In this document: positions 36,640 to 44,904 of the stretch, piece by piece
Numbering within the stretch: the first letter of the stretch is position 1
Layout: every line of letters begins with the position of its first letter
Source: an uncultured Prevotella sp.
GTDB lineage: Bacteria > Bacteroidota > Bacteroidia > Bacteroidales > Bacteroidaceae
Assembly (NCBI GenBank): GCA_900540375.1
Contig: UQFS01000019.1
Span: 1-64,000, forward strand
Reading direction: 5' to 3'
DNA: 64,000 nt
Program-made: the position numbers and the translations under genes
The notes under the pieces: generated by a model
Databases searched by the model: none
The model's input: the letters and a program-made list of their open reading frames with translations, nothing else
What the model was told of the DNA's origin: nothing

Positions 36640-37182
36640 ATGGAAGAGAACAGAACAAAAGAATTTGAGGAAACCTTTCACAAAGACCTTGCGGCTTATC
36701 TCGAAGCCCACGATCTCATCGACAAGCACTTTCCCGAAGCACCGGACATCGAGGCGCTGTGGGCAACCATCGGCGAGAGTTATCTGCCCGACGCTCTGCG
36801 CGAGTGGAACCACTACCCCACTGTGGCGCTCGGCTGGGTGATGTATATCGGTATGGCGATCGCCTACTATTGGGATGAGGACTGGGAGCGCTACAGCCAT
36901 GTTCCCGACCTCTACAAGATGATGATCCTCAACACTGACTTCGATCATCTCGACGACTACATCCGCCGGCAGGTTCTTCATCTCTCCCCCGATCAAGGCG
37001 AGAAGCTCCAGCAGACCGTCGGCGAGTGTGCCGCACGTACTTACAATACGATCAGCCACCTTCATGTGGAGCCGGGAACGCCGGACGCTTTCCGTGCCTT
37101 CATCGCCGCGCTCCACGAGATGTACTTGATGGGGGCTGCCTTGGAACTGAAATCATTGGGCTACCACATGGAGAAGTGTTGA
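36640..37182 (+). CDS. Conserved hypothetical protein
   Basis: This 180-residue protein is mostly helical, with no signal peptide and only one modest hydrophobic stretch (VALGWVMYIGMAIAYYW, about 62-78). It is rich in tyrosine, tryptophan and acidic residues. I do not recognise a family. It has a good AAAGGTAG sequence nine bases before the ATG, and starts 69 bases after bcp, so it may share that message. Base use is like the neighbours, so I consider it a real gene. Confidence 0.6.
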   Translation: MEENRTKEFEETFHKDLAAYLEAHDLIDKHFPEAPDIEALWATIGESYLPDALREWNHYPTVALGWVMYIGMAIAYYWDEDWERYSHVPDLYKMMILNTDFDHLDDYIRRQVLHLSPDQGEKLQQTVGECAARTYNTISHLHVEPGTPDAFRAFIAALHEMYLMGAALELKSLGYHMEKC

Positions 37183-37213
37183 ATGTTGAATGATTCATCA
37201 CTCAACATTCAAC
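37178..37213. repeat. Perfect inverted repeat after hypothetical gene
   Basis: GTTGAATGTTGA and TCAACATTCAAC are perfectly complementary 12-base arms with a 12-base loop. Further TTCAACACTCAACATTC follows up to the start of the next gene. It may be a terminator without a T run, or a local repeat made by duplication. Confidence 0.55.
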
Positions 37214-37255
37214 GCTGAGATAATTCTTCATTCATCATTCAACACTCAACATTCC

Positions 37256-37780
37256 ATGAAGTACGTCCTTTCCCTCACCCCTGTCATCTTCCTGATGGCG
37301 TTTCTTGGTATTGTCATCCACGTCTACGGAACAGACGCGCTGTCCGGCGGCAGTCAGCTGGTACTGATCCTCTCTACGGGTGTCTGCGGCCTGATTGCCG
37401 TGTTAGGCTTCCACGTGCCTTGGAAGATCTTGGAGACAGAGATCAGCAACTCCATCGGCAGTGTAGGAACAGCCATCGTCATTCTGCTGCTCATCGGCCT
37501 GCTCTCCGGCACATGGACCGTCAGCGGTGTGGTGCCCACACTGATTTATTGGGGCATGAAGATCATCTATCCCTATGTCTTCCTACTCTGCTGTTGTGTC
37601 ATCAGCGGCTTTGTCTCTGTGATGACAGGCAGCTCTTGGACCACTGTGGCGACCATCGGCATTGCACTCATGGGCATCGGCAAGGCACTCGGATTCAGCT
37701 ATCTCTGTCCGCTGATGAGCATGACGATTGCCGCTCCCGGCTTTAAGATCTACCGCAACGTAGGCAAGACGGAAAAATAA
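37256..37780 (+). pseudogene. Na+/H+ antiporter NhaC, internally deleted
   Basis: The first 147 residues closely follow the N-terminal third of NhaC-type antiporters (SLTPVIFLMAFLG, the GLLSGTWTVSGVVPTLIYWG stretch, then MTGSSWTTVATIGIALMGIG and KALGFS). The normal protein is about 440-480 residues. Here, at about base 37700, the sequence jumps to YLCPLMSMTIAAPGFKIYR, which resembles the extreme C-terminus of NhaC, and stops after 174 residues. An in-frame internal deletion of roughly 250-300 codons, removing the catalytic aspartates, explains this. Start is placed at ATG 37256. The product is unlikely to carry ions. Confidence 0.75.
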
Positions 37781-37792
37781 GCCTTGGCTTTC

Positions 37793-37823
37793 TTTGCGGG
37801 TTCATTTCTTTGTTATATCTTTG
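37793..37823 (+). promoter_or_regulatory. Promoter of lipoprotein/repeat-protein pair
   Basis: TTTG at 37793-37796, exactly 19 bases, then TATCTTTG at 37816-37823. It is a perfect consensus and shows that translation must start after about base 37829. Confidence 0.8.
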
Positions 37824-37843
37824 TGCCCATAAAGCTAAAAGAC

Positions 37844-38809
37844 ATAAACAAGAAAAGATCATTTGCCATCAGTGCGCTCTTGTTAGCATCGCTGCTGATC
37901 GTGATGCTGGCAGGATGTCGGGGAAAGGAGAGTACGGCTCAGCCCCGACGCTCCGTCTATTGTTGGCAGACGACCTTCTCGCCCAACGACTCGGCCGTGG
38001 CGGCATTCATCCGCCACAAGCATGTCACCCATATCTATCTGCGATACTTCGACGTGGTGATGACCAATGGTACGCCCATGCCCAACGCCAGCGTCAGCGT
38101 CGTGGGGCGCGTGCCCAAAGGCGTGACGGTGACACCGGCGGTCTACATCACTAACGACTGCATGAAGGCAATCGGGCAAAGTCACATTGGGGCAAAGGAC
38201 CTGGCTGAGAAGATCCTGCAACGCGTCGGACAGATGACAAGTGCGCTACAGCTCGGACCGATCAACGAACTGCAGATCGACTGTGACTGGACGATTACCA
38301 CACGACGCACCTACTTCGATTTTCTCTCTGCCCTGCGCGATTTGGCACATAAGCAACGGCTACAGTTGTCGACCACCATCCGCTTTCATCAGCTCACACA
38401 GCCCGTGCCGCCCGCCGACCGTGGCGTGCTGATGGCGTACAACACCGGTGATGTGCGCGACATCAACAACCGCTACCCCATTCTCAACATTGCCGACGTG
38501 AAGCCTTACCTGCACAATCTCGCAACCTATCAGCTGCCCTTATCCACCGCCTACCCCGTTTTCTCCTGGCGTGTGCTCTTCCGTGGCGGGCATTTCGTCG
38601 GCATCCTCCACAGCGACGACGACTATCCGATTCTACCGGGTGACAAGATTCTCAGTCGCAGCGCTGACCTCCGGCATATCCTCGAAGCGCATCAGACCAT
38701 CAGCGAACTGCGTCCTGACGCGCATGACGAGATTATACTCTATGATTTGCAAACCAATAACATAAAAAGATTCCAAGCTTCTGATTATGAAAAGATTTAT
38801 CATCGTTAG
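37844..38809 (+). CDS. Lipoprotein of unknown function
   Basis: This protein of about 321 residues carries a lipoprotein signal peptide: NKKRSFAISALLLASLL with lipobox MLAGC. The start is unusual. A perfect promoter at 37793-37823 rules out the TTG (37784) and GTG (37823) codons of the open frame, and no ATG, GTG or TTG lies between it and the KKR segment. The ATA at 37844 would give the ideal signal peptide. The mature part has repeated VYCWQTTF, THIYLRYFDV and NELQIDCDW segments that look like a TIM-barrel sugar-active fold, but I do not recognise a family. It overlaps the next gene by 23 bases. Confidence 0.7.
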   Translation: MNKKRSFAISALLLASLLIVMLAGCRGKESTAQPRRSVYCWQTTFSPNDSAVAAFIRHKHVTHIYLRYFDVVMTNGTPMPNASVSVVGRVPKGVTVTPAVYITNDCMKAIGQSHIGAKDLAEKILQRVGQMTSALQLGPINELQIDCDWTITTRRTYFDFLSALRDLAHKQRLQLSTTIRFHQLTQPVPPADRGVLMAYNTGDVRDINNRYPILNIADVKPYLHNLATYQLPLSTAYPVFSWRVLFRGGHFVGILHSDDDYPILPGDKILSRSADLRHILEAHQTISELRPDAHDEIILYDLQTNNIKRFQASDYEKIYHR

Positions 38810-41021
38810 CCTCCTGCTGATGTCTGTCGGCAGATCATTGGCTTGCGTGTCCGAGAAACCTACGTACAACTATTACCTCATGTGCGTGGAGTCGGCACAG
38901 CAACAGACCGAGAACAAACAGCTCAAAGCCATCAACGACTTCTGGAAACAGTATACCAACGGCCGTGTAGACAGCTATGTCAACGGTTGGGACAGGAAGA
39001 CCGATACCGACGCGCCCACCTTTATCATGAAGCTGGCACGGCAGAAGAAGGACTATGAGATGGTGCGCTATCTCGGCTGGCTCAATAAATATCTCAAGAT
39101 CAGCAGTGATCTCACTGACACCTGGGACTATCCTACGCGGAAGCAACTGCTGCAACGCAAGCAGGTGCTCACGCAGATGCTCGCTGCCGCAAAGGCTTAT
39201 CGTGGACACAGACTGTCGGCTCAACAACGTCTGCTCGCCATGCGCGCCAACATGCTCTTGGGCAACAACATCCAGAACATCAGCTACTGGAAGGCTACGT
39301 CTAACCGTATGCCACAGAGCGTCTACCGCGATATGATGGAGAACATCTATGCCCGCGCACTGCTCAAGACCGGTAAGCAGCGTGACGCATTAGAGATCTA
39401 CGCCCGACAAAACGACCGGCAGAGCATGCGCTGGTGCGTGCGCCACTACCGCAATCTCAGTGGTATCAAAGCCATCTATGCCCGCAATGCCAACAGCCGT
39501 GTGCTGCCCTATCTCGTGCAGGACTTTGTCAACAACGTGCAGGAGACACAGGATGTCTACACCCGCCCGTCGGCTTTCGTCCCTGACACCGACAAGGCAC
39601 AATGGACCAAGAAGGAATATACCCAAGCCATCGAGGAAGTGGGTGCCCGCGTAATCTATAAAGATGAAGTCCAGGCTTTCATTGCCTTCGCCGCACAAGT
39701 GCTGAAAGAGGGCAAGACCACAACGCCGGCGCTCTGGTACGAGGCCACCGGCGCCCTGCAATTCCTCCTCGGCAACTACAGCGCAGCTAAGACTTCGCTC
39801 GCCCAGGCCATCACTGCCGAAGGTACACAACGCATGCACGACAACGCTCGCGCCATCGCGGACATCAACAGCGTCTACACTGAGAAGATAGACAACGGTC
39901 AGCAAAACCGGCTCATCAAAGAGATCGCATGGATGCGAAACATGAGCAAGCAGGCAGAAACAAAGGACGAGCAGGGCAACACCTACGTAGCGGATACCTA
40001 TTTCGCCAACATGCTGCAACGCATGGTCTACAACCATCTTGTGCCAGAACTGCAAAAGCAGGGTAATGGCTATCTCGCCCTCGCCATGCTCGCCAATATG
40101 GACAACCACGACAATGCCGGCACACTGCCGAGCACAAGGAAGCATGTCCCTACTTACTTTCAAGAGACGAAAAGCTACGACTGCCTGCCGGACTGGTCGG
40201 GTGACTACTACGATGCTTTGCAGCAACTCTCTGTCGACTCACTCAAGCTGTTCGTCGCTTATCTCCACGCGCAGCACGCCGACAGCCCGCTCGCTGACGC
40301 TGCCTGCAAGAGCAGTTACCAGAGTGACGACTACTACAACGAACTCCTCGGCACACGTCTCATGGCCATGAACCGCTTTGAAGAGGCAATACCTTATCTC
40401 AAAAAGGTAAGCACCGACTTCATCTACAACTCGAATATCTGTGGATACATCGGTCGCCGTAACTATCAGCAACCGCGCTGGTTCGTGCATCAGATCATCG
40501 CCGACACGTTGCAAACCGGTCCTCGCTCCGTCGCCATCACCGGTAATCAGAAACTGAACTTCTGTCAGGACATCACCAACCTGCAACACCGCTACCAAAA
40601 CGCAGGCAGCGACACACTGCGTGCCCGTCTGGCTTACGATCTCGCCTCCATGCTCTATCAGGCCAGCTACGAAGGCGACTGCTGGTATCTCACCCATTAC
40701 GACTGGAGTTGCATGGACACGGTACGCACCGGCGACCGCGATCTGATCCTCGACGCCATCAACTATTTAGGGGAGAGTTCACTCAAAGGCGGCAAAGATC
40801 TGCAGTTCAACAGTCTCTACGCCCTGGCTTTCATCCGTCGCGACAACGCCGCCGAAGGCTATCCCTTCATCTATCCGGGTGAAAAAGTCAACTTCCAAAA
40901 GCAGACAAGACAGTACAAGGCACTGGCACAACTCAACAACTTCCTCGCGCTCAATCCCGCCTATCAGTCAAACCGTTACGTCTCGCACTGCGATGTACTG
41001 CGGATGTTTCGTGAGCAGTAA
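38787..41021 (+). CDS. Exported repeat protein of unknown function
   Basis: This 744-residue protein has a signal peptide (MKRFIIVSLLLMSVGRSLA, then CVSEKPT) and a body of helical pairs resembling tetratricopeptide-like repeats (for example ARALLKTGKQRDALEIYARQ and AMNRFEEAIPYLKKVS). No catalytic motif is evident. It overlaps the lipoprotein gene by 23 bases, so the two are translationally coupled and the products probably work together in the periplasm or at the surface. I recognise no named family. Confidence 0.7.
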   Translation: MKRFIIVSLLLMSVGRSLACVSEKPTYNYYLMCVESAQQQTENKQLKAINDFWKQYTNGRVDSYVNGWDRKTDTDAPTFIMKLARQKKDYEMVRYLGWLNKYLKISSDLTDTWDYPTRKQLLQRKQVLTQMLAAAKAYRGHRLSAQQRLLAMRANMLLGNNIQNISYWKATSNRMPQSVYRDMMENIYARALLKTGKQRDALEIYARQNDRQSMRWCVRHYRNLSGIKAIYARNANSRVLPYLVQDFVNNVQETQDVYTRPSAFVPDTDKAQWTKKEYTQAIEEVGARVIYKDEVQAFIAFAAQVLKEGKTTTPALWYEATGALQFLLGNYSAAKTSLAQAITAEGTQRMHDNARAIADINSVYTEKIDNGQQNRLIKEIAWMRNMSKQAETKDEQGNTYVADTYFANMLQRMVYNHLVPELQKQGNGYLALAMLANMDNHDNAGTLPSTRKHVPTYFQETKSYDCLPDWSGDYYDALQQLSVDSLKLFVAYLHAQHADSPLADAACKSSYQSDDYYNELLGTRLMAMNRFEEAIPYLKKVSTDFIYNSNICGYIGRRNYQQPRWFVHQIIADTLQTGPRSVAITGNQKLNFCQDITNLQHRYQNAGSDTLRARLAYDLASMLYQASYEGDCWYLTHYDWSCMDTVRTGDRDLILDAINYLGESSLKGGKDLQFNSLYALAFIRRDNAAEGYPFIYPGEKVNFQKQTRQYKALAQLNNFLALNPAYQSNRYVSHCDVLRMFREQ

Positions 41022-41068
41022 ACCGTTATGGTTATTAACAATAGTTATGAAAGCTTAGTCATGATTAT

Positions 41069-41100
41069 TTTGGATATTCCGAAAAAGACGCTTATCTTTG
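41069..41100 (+). promoter_or_regulatory. Promoter of rubrerythrin gene
   Basis: TTTG at 41069-41072, 20 bases, then TATCTTTG at 41093-41100; 62 bases of leader before the ATG. Confidence 0.7.
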
Positions 41101-41162
41101 CATTATAACAATATAAACACAACACGTGGCAATGCCACACAACCATTAACATCAAAAACATT

Positions 41163-41705
41163 ATGAAAGAACTGAAAGGAACAAAGACAGAGAAGAACCT
41201 CCAAGAGGCTTTCGCTGGTGAGAGCCAGGCACGTAACAAATACACTTACTTCGCTTCCAAGGCACGTAAGGATGGCTACGAGCAGATCGCAGCTATCTTC
41301 GAGGAGACTGCTCAGAACGAGAAGGAGCACGCTAAGCTGTGGTTCAAGTATCTCGAGGGTGGCGACATCAAGAGCACACGCGAGAACCTCAAGGCTGCTG
41401 CCGAGGGTGAGAACTACGAGTGGACTGACATGTACGCCCACATGGCTAAGGAAGCTGAGGAGGAAGGCTTCACAGAGATTGCCTACAAGTTCCGTGCTGT
41501 CGCTGCCATCGAAAAGACACACGAGGAGCGCTATCGCAAGCTGTTGAAGAACATCGAGGATGCTCTCGTCTTCAGCCGCGACGGTGATGCCATCTGGGTT
41601 TGCCGTAACTGCGGACACGTTGTCGTTGGTCCCAAGGCTCCCGAGGTATGCCCTGTCTGCAAGCATCCGCAGAGCTTCTTCGAGCTCAAGGCCGAGAACT
41701 TCTAA
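41163..41705 (+). CDS. rbr: Rubrerythrin
   Basis: This 180-residue protein reduces hydrogen peroxide in anaerobes. The N-terminal four-helix bundle supplies the di-iron site glutamates and histidine (AGESQARNKY, NEKEHAKLW, AIEKTHEERY). The C-terminal rubredoxin domain binds iron with two cysteine pairs, VCRNCGH and CPVCKHP. Codon use is strongly biased (GCT, AAG), suggesting high expression. It is a single-gene unit with its own promoter and terminator. Confidence 0.97.
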   Translation: MKELKGTKTEKNLQEAFAGESQARNKYTYFASKARKDGYEQIAAIFEETAQNEKEHAKLWFKYLEGGDIKSTRENLKAAAEGENYEWTDMYAHMAKEAEEEGFTEIAYKFRAVAAIEKTHEERYRKLLKNIEDALVFSRDGDAIWVCRNCGHVVVGPKAPEVCPVCKHPQSFFELKAENF

Positions 41706-41847
41706 GCAAGGGGAGTATGTGCTCCGCTGACTATCAACGGAGCCATCATTGATAAGAAGATCAGCCCGAAGCTGATTGCCTTTTAGCAAGATAATAACGT
41801 TTTCTTAGCAAGACTATAAAGTCATTATAGGAGAAAAGCCATAAAGT

Positions 41848-41880
41848 AGTGATCATCCCACAATGATCACTGCTTTTTTT
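41848..41880 (+). terminator. Terminator downstream of rubrerythrin gene
   Basis: AGTGATCAT and ATGATCACT are perfect 9-base arms around a 6-base loop, followed by GC and seven T residues. Confidence 0.8.
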
Positions 41881-42119
41881 ATGGGATAACCATTCAGCGA
41901 TTAACTCTCACACAAGAGACACAGAGGACACGAAGGAGGCCCATAAAACCCAAGAAAAGGAGCAACAACATCGCGTCGTCACTCCTTCAGATAATTCTTT
42001 AAATTGTTTATTAGGAATTCCTTGCCGACATAACTCTTTATGTCTAAGCTCAACCGAAGCTCCCGAAGGAGCAACTGTATAGATTCCTTTCGAAAAATAG
42101 GATATATAATTAGTTCCAA
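41881..42119. other. Gene-free stretch between rubrerythrin terminator and ald
   Basis: No gene is seen. A small GCTCC-GAAG-GGAGC-type hairpin lies near 42058-42071, about 50 bases after the ald stop on the minus strand; it lacks a T run and is at best a weak terminator. Confidence 0.3.
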
Positions 42120-43226
42120 TTAGGCGAGTTGCTCATATTTCAAACCCCACACATCAGCAACTGGTTTAAACACCACCTTGCCTTCAACAATGTTCAGGCC
42201 TTTGCGCAGGGCAGGATTATCTTCGCAAGCTTTGCGCCAGCCCTTATCAGCTAATTGCAAAGCGTATTTCAATGTGGCATTGGTCAGTGCCAGTGTCGAC
42301 GTGTTCGGCACGGCACCAGGGATATTCGCAACACAGTAATGCACGATGCCGTCTACAGTATAAACCGGTTCGGCGTGTGTCGTCGGATGAGACGTCTCGA
42401 AGCAACCTCCCTGGTCGATGGCCACATCCACCAACACCGTTCCCGGCTCCATCAGGCTGAGCATGTCGCGTGTGATCAAATGCGGTGTCTTATCACCGGG
42501 GACAAGCACCGAGCCGATAATGATATCTGCATCTCTTAACTCCTGCCGGATGTTGTGCTCAGAAGAGTAGAGTGTCGTCACATTGGCCGGCAACTCGATG
42601 CTCAACTGACGCAGACGGGGCAGAGAGATATCCGTGATCACGACATCAGCGCCCATACCCGCGGCCATACGCGCGGCGGCCTCACCGACAGTTCCACCGC
42701 CGAGGACAAGCACTTTCGTCGGTCTCACGCCGGGCACGCCACTGATGAGCTTGCCTTTTCCGCCTTTCGTCTTCTGAAGATAATAGGCTCCATTGAGAAC
42801 AGCCATGCGTCCGGCTACCTCGCTCATCGGGCGCAGCAACGGCAGACTGTGGTCGGCTTCCTCCACCGTCTCGTAAGCCAGGCACACTGCACCACTCTGG
42901 ATCATTGCCTCAGTCAACGGCCGGTCGCTGGCAAAATGGAAGTAGGTGTAGACCAACTGGTCTTTACGGATCAGGGCATACTCCGGTTCGATAGGTTCCT
43001 TAACCTTGATGATCATCTCCGACTGGGCATAGACATCCTCTATTGTCGACAGTATCTCTGCACCTACGTGCTCATATGCCGCATCGGGGAAACCGCTACC
43101 CTCCCCGGCTGTATGCTGTACAAAGACTTTATGACCGTGTTTGATCAACTCGGCGACACCAGCAGGAGTCATGCCTACACGACTCTCACCCTGCTTAATC
43201 TCCTTTGGAATACCAATTCTCATCAT
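42120..43226 (-). CDS. ald: Alanine dehydrogenase
   Basis: This 368-residue enzyme interconverts alanine and pyruvate with NADH and ammonium. The N-terminus MRIGIPKEIKQGESRVGMTP contains the substrate-binding arginine; catalytic residues lie in the YTYFHFASD segment (histidine near 95) and around the aspartate in LVDVAIDQGG. The NAD-binding glycine motif is VLVLGGGTVGEAAARMAAG. Two adjoining ATG codons (43226 and 43223) are possible starts. It stands alone between the rubrerythrin gene and a long gene-poor region. It gives the cell another way to fix ammonium alongside the glnN system. Confidence 0.95.
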   Translation of the reverse strand: MMRIGIPKEIKQGESRVGMTPAGVAELIKHGHKVFVQHTAGEGSGFPDAAYEHVGAEILSTIEDVYAQSEMIIKVKEPIEPEYALIRKDQLVYTYFHFASDRPLTEAMIQSGAVCLAYETVEEADHSLPLLRPMSEVAGRMAVLNGAYYLQKTKGGKGKLISGVPGVRPTKVLVLGGGTVGEAAARMAAGMGADVVITDISLPRLRQLSIELPANVTTLYSSEHNIRQELRDADIIIGSVLVPGDKTPHLITRDMLSLMEPGTVLVDVAIDQGGCFETSHPTTHAEPVYTVDGIVHYCVANIPGAVPNTSTLALTNATLKYALQLADKGWRKACEDNPALRKGLNIVEGKVVFKPVADVWGLKYEQLA

Positions 43227-43299
43227 AGGACATTAGACTTTAAGGAAATATATTGTTGAGAACTCACTTCATGACTTTCGTCATTCCATTTACAAAAAT

Positions 43300-43342
43300 A
43301 AGCGATTTACGAATATGTTGAATCATTCGCAAATCGCTTTTT
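43300..43342. other. Strong hairpin in the region upstream of ald
   Basis: AAGCGATTTACGAAT pairs with ATTCGCAAATCGCTT (one mismatch in 15) around a 10-base loop. T-rich sequence follows on both strands (CTTTTTAG on the plus strand, CTTATTTTTG on the minus). It lies 74 bases before the ald ATG, so it could be a leader attenuator or the end of a small transcript. Confidence 0.45.
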
Positions 43343-43734
43343 AGCATATTTAACGCATTTGTCTCACCTAATAACTGTCCAGCGAATATCTCTCACGCAG
43401 AGGACATGAAAAAGGGTTTGCCTTATAGAGTACACAGAGTTATATGAGTAATATGAGCAAGCTGCAAACGAACAAGCGACAGGAAAGAGAAAAGAGCTGT
43501 TCACCATATTGCGCCTTGGCGTAAACAAGGTGAGAAATCCCAGTGAAGCGCAGGGATTTCCATAATTCTCAAATTATTGATAAAAGAAAAGTATCAATAT
43601 TCAAGAGCACCTTGGCAGAAAATTAGTGTGGGTCAGTTATTGTTTGTTTGGGAACGGCGATTCTACAAACATATACTGTTGCATGAGTTAACAAGACGAT
43701 CTCTTGCCGTATATCGTTTTTCATCTTCTTTGTT
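43343..43734. other. Gene-free stretch upstream of ald
   Basis: No gene, promoter pair or named repeat is evident in these roughly 390 bases. The frames seen here are short and lack family features. Confidence 0.3.
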
Positions 43735-44129
43735 GAGTAAACTGACATTTTTCCGCCCTTCTCCTTGCGATTTTCTGAACCAACCACTATGTCGCTCCCA
43801 ATTTCGCGATTTTTGAGAGCTATTTTATAAGTAACTGATACACAGAATAATACAAACATATGGCAATTTCCCCCTCCAAGAAAACAGTCATTTTACCATG
43901 AAATTCTGTCGATGTTGCCTATCAGAAAACCTTTCTGATGCTGTCATCTCGGTAAGATCACATGGTCAGAAAGGCACTTTGACCAAGTCAGAAAGCCTTT
44001 CTGATAGTATCAGAAAGGTACTTTGACAACATAAGCCGGAAAAAATCGATGACTCATCTTTGTTTTTTCTCATTTTCAAGTTTCCCTGCTCTCTGGATCA
44101 CGACTCCGCGGTGATGCCCTTTTGTAAAG
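43735..44129 (+). repeat. Dispersed intergenic element, copy B
   Basis: The head TGTTGAGTAAACTGACATTT (43732 on) matches copies A and C without gaps for about 130 bases, and the tail at 44088-44129 (CTCTCTGGAT..CGGTGATGCCCTTTTGTAA) matches too. The middle contains five exact CTTTCTGA/TCAGAAAG motifs and the perfect palindrome CCTTTCTGATAGTATCAGA then AAGG at about 43997-44019. No credible gene lies in it. It sits between ald and the 28-residue peptide gene. Confidence 0.75.
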
Positions 44130-44309
44130 ATTCGTTTTATTCAAATTTTGAAGAAGACAAAGTGACGGATACAAATCTGATGGATAAAAGTTGTTTATAA
44201 CAGCAAATGCTACGAGGATATTCTACCTTGAATTTATTAAATCAGCAAGGCTGATTCCTATGACGACACAACGTAAAACACCATGACAATGCCATAGCAT
44301 CAGCACACA

Positions 44310-44365
44310 TCAGGCCTCTCACCAACCAATCCCAAACAATGGGAAATGGTCAATGAGAGGCCTGA
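44310..44365. repeat. Long hairpin downstream of the 28-residue peptide gene
   Basis: TCAGGCCTCTCA and TGAGAGGCCTGA are perfect outer arms, and ACCAATCCCA / TGGGAAATGGT extend the stem to a 5-base AACAA loop. On the plus strand it is followed by CTTCTTTTC. On the minus strand no T run follows. It could end a plus-strand transcript from element copy B, or protect the 3' end of the peptide message. Confidence 0.6.
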
Positions 44366-44463
44366 CTTCTTTTCTAAGCTTTCTCACGACGGCCTTTGAA
44401 GGAGGTTTTCAACAACCTATTGCCATTCAGGCGCACCGAACACGAAGGTTCAGACTTCTCGCT

Positions 44464-44550
44464 TTAGTCTTTTCTCAAGTCATTGATGAAGGTGACAGCC
44501 TGTGCAATCATAGCGATGGAAGCTGTCACGACAATCATAATCGTTACCAT
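44464..44550 (-). CDS. 28-residue hydrophobic small protein
   Basis: The frame encodes a peptide beginning MVTIMIVVTASIAMIAQAV and ending TFINDLRKD: one transmembrane helix (about 2-22) and a charged end. An AAGGAG sequence lies nine bases before the ATG, which is strong for this phylum where such sites are usually weak, and TACCTTTG, a perfect -7 element, lies on the minus strand at 44596-44603. A long hairpin follows 100 bases downstream. The layout resembles holin-like or type I toxin peptides or small regulators of membrane proteins. I recognise no named family. It is too short to be reported by ordinary gene finders. Confidence 0.55.
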   Translation of the reverse strand: MVTIMIVVTASIAMIAQAVTFINDLRKD

Positions 44551-44595
44551 GTCTTAGTACTCCTTCCTAATATTTCCTGTTTACTATTTACATTG

Positions 44596-44603
44596 CAAAG
44601 GTA
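44596..44603 (-). promoter_or_regulatory. -7 element of the small hydrophobic protein gene
   Basis: TACCTTTG on the minus strand fits TAnnTTTG exactly. An ATTG lies 22 bases upstream (plus 44626-44629), a weak match to the -33 box. Confidence 0.5.
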
Positions 44604-44707
44604 TGGCCAAAGAAGGAAAGAAAGACAATGTATCAGCCGATTGTTTGCTTTTACCCTTAAAAGTTGATACGCATCAAGCCTTTGGGGGCAAACTAGCAAC
44701 CATGAAC

Positions 44708-44742
44708 GTCGTACATGTCAAAGGGACACATACATGTGCGAC
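44708..44742. repeat. Inverted repeat between small protein genes
   Basis: GTCGTACATGT and ACATGTGCGAC are 11-base arms with one mismatch and a 13-base loop. It lies between the terminator of the small lipoprotein gene and the promoter of the 28-residue peptide gene, and may be an operator. Confidence 0.4.
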
Positions 44743-44842
44743 GTGTGCTTCCACAATATCACTGCACTTTGACGAGATCATGTCCGAGGACCGCATGCCC
44801 GTCACGAAGGCAGCAGACCGAGGGCACCAATGGGACAAAGTC

Positions 44843-44873
44843 AAAAAAACGCCCGGGACTATAGCCTCGGGCG
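44843..44873 (-). terminator. Terminator of small lipoprotein gene
   Basis: On the minus strand CGCCCGAGG..CCCGGGCG forms a tight GC stem followed by seven T residues. It lies 31 bases after the lipoprotein stop. Confidence 0.9.
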
Positions 44874-44904
44874 CATTCTCTCATTTTTCAGTTCGAGCTA
44901 ACGA

